Source of the DNA: an uncultured Clostridium sp.
Lineage (GTDB): Bacteria > Bacillota > Clostridia > TANB77 > CAG-508
Assembly: GCA_900552655.1 (NCBI GenBank)
Contig: USAE01000048.1
Coordinates: 1-11,076, forward strand
Direction: 5' to 3'
Length of the DNA stretch: 11,076 nt
Part shown: piece after piece, positions 1-6,200 of the stretch
Layout: the number at the start of each line of letters is the position of its first letter
Position numbering within the stretch: the stretch's first letter is position 1
Translations under genes and position numbers: made by a program
Notes under the pieces: model-generated
The model's input: only the letters and a program-made list of their open reading frames with translations
What the model was told of the DNA's origin: nothing
Databases searched by the model: none

Positions 1-241
1 TTATTATTAATTTAAATAAAAATAATCGTTTTTTGTATTTTTTAAAAAAGTTAATTTCTCTTTGTGTTGATTTTTCTATATTGCTTTCTAGATTTATATC
101 CATCTGCTTATAAATTTCATTACATTCATCACATTTTTTTAAATGTTCGTTTATAAATTCAGATGTTTCATTACTAGTTAGTTTTTCAATATAATTTGGC
201 AATAAATCTTGAACAATCTTGCATTTATTATTTGCTTTCAT
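1..241 (-). CDS. Zinc-finger anti-sigma factor, 3' end cut by window edge
   Basis: Too short for routine ORF calling but clear. ATG is at 241-239 and 80 codons are open to the window edge. Residue C7 and the motif H33-LKK-C37-DE-C40 (HxxxCxxC) form the zinc-binding anti-sigma (ZAS/zf-HC2) pattern that holds ECF sigma factors inactive. A basic stretch (KKYKKR) is followed by the start of a hydrophobic segment (LFLFKLII) at the edge, so a membrane anchor probably follows, with a sensor part outside the cell. The start overlaps the end of the sigma gene by 14 bases, and a GAAGGAGG ribosome site lies inside the sigma gene 8-9 bases upstream. This suggests translational coupling and a fixed sigma:anti-sigma ratio. 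The signal sensed cannot be told from the sequence. Confidence 0.85.
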   Translation of the reverse strand, partial: MKANNKCKIVQDLLPNYIEKLTSNETSEFINEHLKKCDECNEIYKQMDINLESNIEKSTQREINFFKKYKKRLFLFKLII

Positions 242-722
242 ATTCTTTTTCCTCCTTCAATTTTTCTTTTCCTCTGTAAAAAGTTATTCTTGCCCAATTT
301 TCTGTCTTGCCTAAAATGTCACCTATTTCTTTAAAACTTAAATCACCAATTATTCTTAAATAAATTACTGATTTCATTTGTTCATTAAGATTGTCTATTC
401 TTTGGTATAATGTTTTTTTATTTTCCTTAAATATTATATTTTCTTCCATGTCAATTTTTGTTTGTATTGATAAATATTCTTCTTCACTAATCTCTTTTAT
501 CTTTTTACTTTTTTTCAATTCATCATACCACAAATTTTTAGCGATTTGGCATAACCATACAGATGTTTTACAATCATTTTTAAATGTATTAATTTTTTGT
601 ATTGCTTTATAAAAAGTTTCTTGTGTTAGTTCTTCTGCAGTATCTTCATTATGTGTTAAGCATACTAAGTACTTATATACTGTTTGGAAATGTTCTTTAT
701 ACATTGATTCAATATCGTGCAC
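228..722 (-). CDS. ECF-family RNA polymerase sigma factor
   Basis: Sigma-70 family, extracytoplasmic-function type, with only regions 2 and 4. Region 2 covers roughly the first 65 residues (YKEHFQTVYKYLV, then AEELTQETFYKA, then VWLCQIAKNLWYDELKK). Region 4 near the C-terminus is a helix-turn-helix (LNEQMKSVIYLRIIGDLSF, then KEIGDILGKTENWARITFYR). I choose the GTG at 722 (164 aa): GAGGAGG lies 8 bases before it. The open frame runs up to a TTG at 755, but that codon lies inside the predicted promoter spacer and lacks a ribosome site. The ATG at 704 is too far from the ribosome site. The gene overlaps a ZAS anti-sigma gene, the usual partner. The sequence does not show which stress it answers. 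Confidence 0.92.
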   Translation of the reverse strand: MHDIESMYKEHFQTVYKYLVCLTHNEDTAEELTQETFYKAIQKINTFKNDCKTSVWLCQIAKNLWYDELKKSKKIKEISEEEYLSIQTKIDMEENIIFKENKKTLYQRIDNLNEQMKSVIYLRIIGDLSFKEIGDILGKTENWARITFYRGKEKLKEEKEYESK

Positions 723-745
723 AATTTTGTCCTCCTCACATATAA

Positions 746-771
746 GACGATTCAAAAAACAATTTGTTACA
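746..771 (-). promoter_or_regulatory. ECF-type autoregulatory promoter of the sigma/anti-sigma operon
   Basis: Reading the minus strand, TGTAAC (771-766) is followed after 16 bases by CGTC (749-746). The -35 AAC core with a CGTC -10 is the classic ECF signature; the form TGTAAC...CGWC is known from B. subtilis sigma-X. A transcript starting about 7 bases downstream would begin just before the GAGGAGG ribosome site, which agrees with the GTG start at 722. Recognition by the sigma encoded here is inferred from position. Confidence 0.7.
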
Positions 772-975
772 AAAGTTTTAATAATTTTATCTTTTCTTAG
801 TTAAAATAACTACAAAAACTATTAAATTGAATGAATTTTAAGATATCATCAACAAACAATTTTATTCAGATTTATTTAGATACAAACGTTTATTTTTGAA
901 TTATTAAACATATACTACTTTGATTTCCTATTAAATCTTCTAAGTAATAACTTGTATACAATTTAACTGGTGAAT
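772..975. other. Non-coding AT-rich gap
   Basis: Between the divergent sigma promoter and the recombinase-side promoter I see no credible gene on either strand. The longest plus-strand ATG frame near 832 has about 22 codons and no ribosome site. A short inverted repeat (TAGTTA-AAA-TAACTA) lies near 799-813, with no clear role. Confidence 0.5.
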
Positions 976-1004
976 TTGTCACATAATATTTTAATTATTA
1001 CTAT
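976..1004 (+). promoter_or_regulatory. Candidate vegetative promoter for the small ORF and recombinase
   Basis: TTGTCA (976-981), a 17-base spacer, and TACTAT (999-1004). Spacing is ideal and the boxes are moderate matches to the housekeeping sigma-A consensus. I did not find a convincing mother-cell sigma-E/K promoter, although such motifs are weak and easily missed in AT-rich DNA. Confidence 0.4.
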
Positions 1005-1070
1005 ATATTAACTCATTAAAATAAAAATTTATGGTATTTTTAACTTTTCTCTTTAATAGTTTGTAATGAG

Positions 1071-1217
1071 GTGATTTTTATAGTATTAGAAAATTATAAT
1101 TTATCAAATACAAAAGTAAAAGTTCACAATGATTATTTTGTTAGTGATATTAATTTACAAAAGGACTATATAAATAGAGTTTTCATACACTTACTAGAAA
1201 AAATAGCTACCAAATAG
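1071..1217 (+). CDS. Small ORF before the recombinase, start codon uncertain
   Basis: An open frame of up to 48 codons ends with TAG at 1215-1217. The translated part (VLENYNLSNTKVKVHNDYF, then a charged and hydrophobic tail ending LLEKIATK) looks like a real small protein, because codon use fits the neighbours and the frame is clean. The start is odd. GAGGTG at 1068-1073 is the only ribosome-site-like sequence, and the codon at proper distance (1080-1082) is ATA, not ATG. The GTG at 1071 lies inside the GAGGTG itself. A mutated ATG or ATA initiation are both possible. I do not recognise a function. Small genes of this sort do occur just before large serine recombinase genes, so it may belong to the same element, for example as an accessory factor. 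That is inference. Confidence 0.4.
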   Translation: MIFIVLENYNLSNTKVKVHNDYFVSDINLQKDYINRVFIHLLEKIATK

Positions 1218-1798
1218 CATTTTGTATATTGTAATTTTTTCATAGTTTAAATATAATTATCTAAGTATATGTAAAAATTGCGAGGAAAGGAGGAAATGTG
1301 CAAGCTAGTGGCACATATGCAATTTATTTACGTAAATCAAGAGAAGATTTAGAAGCTGAAAAATATGAAGAAGGCGAAACTTTAGCCAGACATGAAAAAA
1401 TATTAACAACTTTAGCTAAAAAAAGAGGACTAACTATTGGGAAAATATATCGAGAAATAGTAAGTGGCGAAACAATTAGCGAAAGAAAAGAAATGCAGAA
1501 ACTATTAAAAGATGTCGAAAATGAAATGTGGACTGGTATATTAGTTGTTGAAGTTGAAAGACTCGCACGTGGTGATACTTCTGACCAAGGTAGAGTTGCA
1601 AAAGCATTTAAATATTCACACACTCAAATTATTACTCCTGTAAAAACATACAATCCAGACAATGAATTTGACGAAGAATATTTTGAGTTTGGCTTATTTA
1701 TGTCAAGACGCGAATATAAAACTATTAATAGACGATTGCAAAGAGGTCGAGAATTATCTGTAGCAGAAGGTAATTTTATTGGGAATATTCCACCATTT

Positions 1799-1801
1799 CG
1801 G
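1799..1801 (+). other. Frameshift site 1: in-frame CGG in the PPFGY motif
   Basis: The original frame reads CCA CCA TTT CGG ATA TAA. Skipping the C gives CCA CCA TTT GGA TAT AAA, that is PPFGYK, the conserved start of the recombinase domain. A tRNA-Phe on TTT could re-pair with TTC after a +1 slip, so this site is slip-competent. A stop follows two codons later in the unshifted frame. Confidence 0.85.
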
Positions 1802-2231
1802 ATATAAAAAAATCAAATTAACTAATAAAAAAGGATATTCCTTGAAAATAAATGAAAATGAAGCATTTATTGTTAGAGAAATTTTTAAATTATATTCTAT
1901 TGAGGGTAATTCTATAAGCTATGTAACACGACAATTAAATGATATGCACCTAAAACCCAGAATTTCAAATGAATGGAATATTTCCTCTATAAGAGATATT
2001 TTAAATAATCCTACCTATATTGGAAAAATTGTTTGGAATAGACGAAAAGAAAAAAAGAAAACTAAAAATGGTCGCATAATTAAAAGTAGACCTCGTAATC
2101 CTAATTACTTAATTTATGATGGTTTACACGAACCCATTATAGATATTAACACTTGGAATATAGTTCAAGAAAAACGAAAACAAAATATACCTAAAGTTAC
2201 ACACAATGACACTATAAAAAATCCACTTGCA

Positions 2232-2234
2232 CGG
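2232..2234 (+). other. Frameshift site 2: in-frame CGG before the zinc ribbon
   Basis: The incoming frame reads CCA CTT GCA CGG TAT and then reaches a TGA at 2247-2249. Skipping the C gives CCA CTT GCA GGT ATA GTA TTT TGT, that is PLAGIVFC, the conserved entry to the recombinase zinc ribbon. A tRNA-Ala on GCA would not re-pair with CAC, so simple P-site slippage explains this site poorly. Quadruplet reading, or tRNA-Gly binding out of frame at a stalled codon, would be needed. Confidence 0.85.
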
Positions 2235-2876
2235 TATAGTATTTTGTGAAAAATGTGGAAGACCAATGCAACGAAGACCTTATAATAAAAAAGGTTCACC
2301 AGCTACGCTAATATGTCCTAACTTAAAATGTACTAACATTAGTTCTAAACTTTATATCGTAGAAGATAAGTTAATAGAGGCACTAAAAATTTGGCTTGCA
2401 AATTATAAGTTAAATTATAATTTAAAAGATACTACTAATAATGATAATAACAAATTATTAAAACATTCAGCTTTATCAATTGAAAAAGAAATAAAAAAAG
2501 AAAATGAAAAATTAAACAAACTCTATGACTTTTTAGAAAATGGAATTTATAGTAGTGAGGAATTTATTAGTCGTTCTAAAACTATAAAAGAAACTATTAA
2601 AAATTTAGAAACAAAATTAAATGAATATTCTACTACTTTAAATAATAATGAGAAATCACAGTCTGAAAAGAAATCAATAATTCCTAAATTAGAGAATGTA
2701 ATTGATTTATATTATAAATTAGAAACAGCTGAAGATAAAAATATATTATTAAAAAGTATTCTTGCTAAAGTTACATATTTAAAAACTGAAAAAGCAATAA
2801 AACATAATTCAAACCCTACAAATTTTGAATTAAATATATACCCTAAACTTCCAAAAATATAGCTTTATTAGAAAGC

Positions 2877-2911
2877 CAATGACTATTTGCAGTCTTTACA
2901 TATAGTCATTG
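2877..2911. repeat. Perfect 10-bp inverted repeat after the recombinase gene
   Basis: CAATGACTAT (2877-2886) and ATAGTCATTG (2902-2911) are exact inverse complements around 15 bases. No T-run follows on either strand, so it is a poor intrinsic terminator. Its place between the recombinase stop and the cotJC junction makes it a candidate part of the recombinase attachment site. Confidence 0.55.
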
Positions 2912-2921
2912 ATAACATTAG

Positions 2922-3359
2922 CGTGCAGTCGAATTAGCTCACTTAGAAATGGTTGGAAGTATTGTTCATCAACTAACTAAAAATGCTTCTATAGAAGAAA
3001 TTGAAAAGGCTGGACTTTCTGCTTATTACACAGATCACGGGGTTGATGTATATCCACAATCTGCTTCTGGCGTACCTTTTACAGCTGCATATTTAGCTTG
3101 TAAAGGTGATGTTATTGCAAATTTACAGGAAGACCTTGCTGCAGAACAAAAAGCCCGTGCAACTTATGAAAAACTAATAGATTTATGTAAAGATGAACCA
3201 GATGTTATAGACCCTCTTCGTTACCTAAGGCAAAGAGAGATTGTCCATTTCCAAAGATTTGGTGAAGCTTTACGTGGTGTTCAAGATAAACTTGCTGAGA
3301 AAAAGTTTTATATGGATTGCGATATGAAAAAAACTAATGACTGTGATTGCAATAATTAG
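2922..3359 (+). CDS. cotJC: CotJC-like manganese catalase, 5' part missing
   Basis: Spore-coat protein of the manganese-catalase family (CotJC). The homologous frame opens at 2922 after a TAG and reads RAVELAHLEMVGSIVHQLTK, then YYTDHGV, PQSASGVPFTAAYLA, AAEQKARATYEKLID and REIVHFQRFGEAL. By comparison with the catalase family, the second Mn site ligands E and H (ELAH), the later E (AAEQKAR) and H (IVHFQRF) are present, while the first ligand, which lies about 30 residues upstream in the N-terminal part, is lost. Roughly 65-70 residues are missing against a usual length near 190. An ATG at 2949 gives 136 aa but is the conserved internal Met and has no ribosome site. The C-terminal tail ends in a short Cys/Asp/Asn run (DCDMKKTNDCDCNN). 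It probably encodes the 3' exon-like half of a gene rejoined by excision. Confidence 0.85.
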   Translation, partial: RAVELAHLEMVGSIVHQLTKNASIEEIEKAGLSAYYTDHGVDVYPQSASGVPFTAAYLACKGDVIANLQEDLAAEQKARATYEKLIDLCKDEPDVIDPLRYLRQREIVHFQRFGEALRGVQDKLAEKKFYMDCDMKKTNDCDCNN

Positions 3360-3383
3360 AAATTAATTTTTTACTATATAAAG

Positions 3384-3407
3384 CAAAAAGCCCCTAAGGG
3401 CTTTTTG
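3384..3407. terminator. Bidirectional intrinsic terminator between cotJC and the GNAT gene
   Basis: CAAAAAGCCC (3384-3393), loop CTAA, GGGCTTTTTG (3398-3407): a perfect 10-bp stem with A- and T-rich flanks in the stem itself. It serves the converging cotJC (plus) and acetyltransferase (minus) genes. Confidence 0.88.
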
Positions 3408-3409
3408 TT

Positions 3410-4000
3410 TTATATTTCGGAAACCATTCTCCTTATTCTTCTATTTATTAGGTTAAAACCTAAACTTTCATAGAATTTTATTAATTTATCATTTTTAGCT
3501 ACTAAAGAAATTTTTCCATATCCTTTCCTTTTAGCCATTTTCCTAATTTTTTCTATCATTATTTTAGCATATCCATTTCCTCTATATTCTTTTTTTATGG
3601 CTATGTTAGATATATAAAATTCATCTATTTCACATTCTCTAAATAAAAAATAATCCCTAATTGAAGAATAAATATATCCTAGTTTATTTAAAAAACCTTT
3701 TTGGATTTTTACAACTTTCTTTTCACTGTTAATTGTTAATCTATCAATATCTTTTCCTTCAATTAATAATGCCATACCAATTAATTTATTATCTTTTCTT
3801 GCGACAATAAAATTCTTTAATGAGAATCTATTATTTCTAATTTGCATTAGATTTTCTAATACTTCTTTCTTTTCTAATTCAGTTCCATATCCCCATTCAA
3901 GTTCTGGCTCTGGCTCTGTAATGTAAATTAATTCTGTAATTTCTTTAATGTCTTTTCTTGTTGCCTTTTTTAGAGTAATATTACCCGAGGCACTTTTCAT
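3410..4000 (-). CDS. GNAT-family N-acetyltransferase
   Basis: Predicted acyl-CoA-dependent N-acetyltransferase of 196 residues; substrate unknown. The acetyl-CoA binding motif A is ISNIAIKKEYRGNGYAKIMI (R/Q-x-x-G-x-G/A at YRGNGYA, about residues 139-145), followed by the typical C-terminal NDKLIKFYESLGF near 170-182. It is longer than a minimal GNAT because of an insert (about residues 80-120) before motif A. I choose the ATG at 4000 because GGAGAG stands 8-9 bases upstream. The frame continues up to a TTG at 4057 without a good ribosome site. The gene has its own promoter (4132-4160) and ends in the shared terminator, so it is probably a single-gene unit. It could act on an antibiotic, a ribosomal protein or a small amine; nothing in the context decides. 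Confidence 0.85.
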   Translation of the reverse strand: MKSASGNITLKKATRKDIKEITELIYITEPEPELEWGYGTELEKKEVLENLMQIRNNRFSLKNFIVARKDNKLIGMALLIEGKDIDRLTINSEKKVVKIQKGFLNKLGYIYSSIRDYFLFRECEIDEFYISNIAIKKEYRGNGYAKIMIEKIRKMAKRKGYGKISLVAKNDKLIKFYESLGFNLINRRIRRMVSEI

Positions 4001-4131
4001 TTTTAACACTCTCCAATTCTTTTTTCGTTTAGTGTTTTTATTTAACTGATAACACAATACTCAGTTTTTTTCCTAATTGTATTGTTATGTGAATTTGATA
4101 ATCACTCTCCCTATAAACTATTATATTGTAT

Positions 4132-4160
4132 ATTATAGCATATTTTTTAATATGGAGCAA
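4132..4160 (-). promoter_or_regulatory. Sigma-A promoter for the GNAT gene
   Basis: On the minus strand TTGCTC (4160-4155) and TATAAT (4137-4132) are separated by 17 bases. The perfect -10 and ideal spacing make this a confident vegetative promoter. The leader to the ATG is about 125 bases and contains a weak inverted repeat (CAATAC...GTATTG, near 4053-4085). Confidence 0.75.
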
Positions 4161-4177
4161 ATTTTATTCTTTTACAA

Positions 4178-5287
4178 TTACATACTAACTATTTTTTCCC
4201 AAGGTAAATAGTCTTTTCCAAAATGTCCATAATTAGTTGTTTTCGCAAAAATTGGAGTTTGTAAGTCTAAATATTTTATAATTCCATTTGGTGTTAAATT
4301 AAATTTTTCTTTTATTTTATATATAATTTCTTCCTCTTCAATTTTATTTGTTCCAAAAGTATTTATATAAATAGATAATGGCTCTTCAATTCCTATTGCA
4401 TAAGATAACTGAATTTCACATTTATCTGCATAGCCATTGGCTACAACATTTTTTGCTATATGCCTTGCCATATATGCTGCAGATCTATCTACTTTTGTAG
4501 CATCTTTTCCGGAAAATGCTCCTCCTCCATGTCTTGCATATCCACCATATGTATCTACAATAATCTTTCTACCAGTAAGCCCTGTATCTCCTAAAGGTCC
4601 TCCTATTACAAATCTTCCAGTTGGATTTATATATATTTTTGTTTTTTCATCAATCATTCCTTCTGGAATAATTTCATTTATTACATATTCTTTTATGTCC
4701 TTTTTTAATTTATCCATATCTATATTGTCTAAATGTTGAGTAGATATTAATATGTTTTCTATTCTTTCTGGTACATCATTTTTATATTCAACTGTTACTT
4801 CTGTCTTACCATCTGGTCTTAAATATGGTATTATTTTTTCTTTTCTAACATCTGTTAATCTTTTCGCCAATTTATGTGATATATCTAAAGCATATGGCAT
4901 ATAATTTTCTGTTTCATTTGTAGCAAAACCAAACATTATTCCTTGGTCCCCAGCACCACCAATGTCTACTCCTAATGCAATATCATTACTTTGTTTAGTA
5001 ATATTAATATCTACTTCGCAAGTTCTGTAATCTATGTCTGTTTCTTTGTTGTCAAAGCCAATTTCCTTAATTGTATTTCTTACTATTTCTTCTATGTTTA
5101 CAATTGCATTTGATGTTAATTGTCCTGCAACAGCTATTTTATTGCTAGATGCAAATGTTTCAACTGCAACTCTTGAATGTTTGTCTTGTCTTAAACATTC
5201 GTCTAATATTTTGTCAGATATATAATCACATAATTTATCTGGATGCCCTTCTGTTACACTTTCTGATGTAAAATAATAGTTTTTCAT
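4178..5287 (-). CDS. metK: S-adenosylmethionine synthetase
   Basis: Joins methionine and ATP to form S-adenosylmethionine, releasing phosphate and pyrophosphate; a cytosolic homo-oligomer that needs Mg and K ions. All family signatures are present: TSESVTEGHPDK (residues 7-18, with catalytic His15), GGAGDQGIMFGFATNET (110-125), the DTGLTGRKIIVDTYGG stretch (234-249) and HGGGAFSGKDATKVDRSAAY (253-272). At 369 residues it is slightly shorter than the usual 380-400, through short loops and a short C-terminus, with no motif lost. The ATG is preceded by AAAGGAGAG. About 85 bases separate it from the fic stop and contain the fic terminator; there is no room for a classical S-box riboswitch. I could not name a convincing promoter there. 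Confidence 0.97.
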   Translation of the reverse strand: MKNYYFTSESVTEGHPDKLCDYISDKILDECLRQDKHSRVAVETFASSNKIAVAGQLTSNAIVNIEEIVRNTIKEIGFDNKETDIDYRTCEVDINITKQSNDIALGVDIGGAGDQGIMFGFATNETENYMPYALDISHKLAKRLTDVRKEKIIPYLRPDGKTEVTVEYKNDVPERIENILISTQHLDNIDMDKLKKDIKEYVINEIIPEGMIDEKTKIYINPTGRFVIGGPLGDTGLTGRKIIVDTYGGYARHGGGAFSGKDATKVDRSAAYMARHIAKNVVANGYADKCEIQLSYAIGIEEPLSIYINTFGTNKIEEEEIIYKIKEKFNLTPNGIIKYLDLQTPIFAKTTNYGHFGKDYLPWEKIVSM

Positions 5288-5350
5288 ATTTTTCTCTCCT
5301 TTTTTATTTTAGTCAATTTTTAAAATCCCATATTCCTATATCCTAAAAAT

Positions 5351-5376
5351 ATAGATACCATTTTCATGGTACCTAT
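5351..5376 (-). terminator. Intrinsic terminator of the fic operon
   Basis: On the minus strand ATAGGTACCAT, loop GAAA, ATGGTATCTAT (one G-U pair) is followed by ATTTTTAGG. The stem begins at the fic stop codon. It separates fic from metK. Confidence 0.8.
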
Positions 5377-5960
5377 ACTAAACATTTATATAAAATTTCT
5401 TCTAACTCACTTGTATCAACTACCGACTCTATGCAAGCATTTAGCATATTTGTGGGCGTTGTTTTAGTTAAGTCTAATTCATACCCGTTTTTCATTGCTA
5501 GCTCTCTTATAAATTCTCTTATTGCTCTACCATTTCCTTCTCTAAACGGATGTAATACATTTAACTCTGCCATATAATATGCTAATTTTTTTGCTAATTC
5601 TTGTTTAGTTAATCCTTCTAAGTATTTTTCTGCCTTTAATTCGTCTAATAATTTTATTAATTCTTGTTCTATATATTCCCACTCTGCAAATCTAAAATTG
5701 CCTTTTGCAATGTTTTCACTTCTAAAAAGCCCTGCAAAATTATATATATCTTCAAATAGAAATTTATGAATATTCGTAAAATGATAAATATCAAATTTTC
5801 CTATTATTTCTTTCTGCCTTAAAATAAATAGTTTTGTTAAAACTATTTTTCTTTCGTAGTCATATAATTTTTCTTTATCTTTTATATTTAATTTATTTTT
5901 TAATATATCTGTATTTTCATAACAGTATATAGAATTTCTAGCTTCATATAAATCATACAT
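5373..5960 (-). CDS. fic: Fic-domain AMP-transferase (toxin-like)
   Basis: Fic enzymes move AMP (or related groups) from nucleotides to Ser/Thr/Tyr hydroxyls of target proteins. The catalytic motif HPFREGNGR is complete at residues 137-145 (His137, Glu141, Asn143, Arg145). Upstream are the usual FAGLFRSENI segment (75-84) and the target-docking flap near KGNFRFAEW (86-94). The length of 195 aa fits a compact stand-alone Fic. No inhibitory [S/T]xxxE[G/N] helix is evident within this protein, which suits control by a separate protein. The small ORF 12 bases upstream is the candidate, and its TAA stop touches the AAGGAG ribosome site of fic, so the two are probably translated together. Growth inhibition through AMPylation (known for VbhT/FicT, for example on gyrase) is the likely role but is inferred. 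Confidence 0.92.
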   Translation of the reverse strand: MYDLYEARNSIYCYENTDILKNKLNIKDKEKLYDYERKIVLTKLFILRQKEIIGKFDIYHFTNIHKFLFEDIYNFAGLFRSENIAKGNFRFAEWEYIEQELIKLLDELKAEKYLEGLTKQELAKKLAYYMAELNVLHPFREGNGRAIREFIRELAMKNGYELDLTKTTPTNMLNACIESVVDTSELEEILYKCLV

Positions 5961-5972
5961 AAAACCAGCTCC

Positions 5973-6140
5973 TTATAAAGACATTTTCTTTATTTTATTT
6001 ATCATATCTTGTTCTGTTATTTTTTGTTCTTTGTAATCTCTTAATAAAGATATGTCCTCTTCTGTTACATACATATCCTCTATTGCTAGGTCTTGCTTTA
6101 AATTTTCTATATCAAATTTAAATTTTTTTTCATTAAACAT
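5973..6140 (-). CDS. Small antitoxin-like protein upstream of Fic (VbhA-like)
   Basis: A 55-residue acidic/basic helical protein (begins MFNEKKFKFDIENLK) with a strong AAGGAGA ribosome site 7 bases before the ATG at 6140. It is in an operon with fic. In class I Fic modules a small antitoxin places an inhibitory helix with motif [S/T]xxxE[G/N] in the ATP site. Here the segment D17-LAI-E21-D22 lies where that motif would be, followed by VTEEDISLLRDYKEQKIT, which resembles in pattern the VTPE...KKYLNGEIS tail of VbhA-type antitoxins as I remember them. The glutamate is kept, but Ser/Thr is Asp and Gly/Asn is Asp. The assignment rests on position, size and this partial motif, so it is moderately sure. 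Confidence 0.7.
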   Translation of the reverse strand: MFNEKKFKFDIENLKQDLAIEDMYVTEEDISLLRDYKEQKITEQDMINKIKKMSL

Positions 6141-6171
6141 ATCTTTTCTCCTTACAACATACTACCTTTTT

Positions 6172-6200
6172 ATTATACCATATTTCTTCCAAAATATCAA
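6172..6200 (-). promoter_or_regulatory. Sigma-A promoter of the antitoxin-fic operon
   Basis: On the minus strand TTGATA (6200-6195), 17 bases, TATAAT (6177-6172). It is a near-consensus promoter about 30 bases before the antitoxin ATG. Confidence 0.82.

Larger units (their letters stand above)
1298..2862 (+). pseudogene. Large serine recombinase, frame broken twice by +1 shifts at CGG codons
   Basis: Site-specific DNA integrase/excisionase of the large serine family. Three frame pieces (1298-1807, to 2249, and 2233-2862) join to a 520-residue protein of normal family length. The resolvase domain has catalytic Ser14 in YLRKS and the helix motif VVEVERLARGD. The recombinase domain begins at PPFGYKK, around residue 165. 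The zinc ribbon begins at PLAGIVFCEKCGRPM and continues to CPNLKC. A coiled coil (KKENEKLNKLYDFLENG onward) lies before the C-terminus. The GTG start follows AAAGGAGG closely, with only 4 bases between. The lesions are an extra C before GGA (1799) and an extra C before GGT (2232); nothing else in the frame is damaged. It is either a recent pseudogene, a sequencing error, or a recoded gene that still makes full-length protein. Confidence 0.9.
1071..2930 (+). mobile_element. Right-hand end of a recombinase-bearing element interrupting cotJC
   Basis: The serine recombinase gene ends 60 bases before a cotJC-like coding sequence that lacks its beginning. An element that carries its recombinase beside one end and splits a sporulation gene is the arrangement of skin-type elements. 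The right boundary is placed near 2922-2933, where the frame of the CotJC protein becomes recognisable. The left boundary and the 5' part of cotJC are not in the window, so the sigma/anti-sigma genes may or may not be inside the element. Confidence 0.5.

Noticed and set aside
723..755. Longer sigma factor starting at TTG 755
   Set aside because: That start lies in the spacer of the ECF-type promoter and has no ribosome site; GTG 722 has GAGGAGG at good distance.
756..1070. 5' part of cotJC or a left element end close to the recombinase
   Set aside because: I searched the translations by eye for CotJC N-terminal features and for a copy of the junction sequence and found neither.
2227..2232. 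Independent start of the recombinase C-terminal piece at TTG 2227
   Set aside because: It has no ribosome site, and the sequence is continuous with the upstream frame once one base is skipped.
2949..3359. Complete 136-aa protein starting at ATG 2949
   Set aside because: The homology to CotJC continues upstream through ELAHLE to about 2922, and no ribosome site precedes 2949; it is a fragment.
4001..4057. Longer acetyltransferase starting at TTG 4057
   Set aside because: The ribosome site is weak and distant, whereas ATG 4000 has GGAGAG; the extra residues do not resemble GNAT sequence.
5034..5225. Plus-strand open frames inside metK (also 4437-4739) and similar frames opposite the other minus-strand genes
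   Set aside because: They are antisense to strongly conserved coding sequence, have hydrophobic Ser/Phe/Ile-rich translations typical of the reverse of AT-rich genes, and lack ribosome sites.
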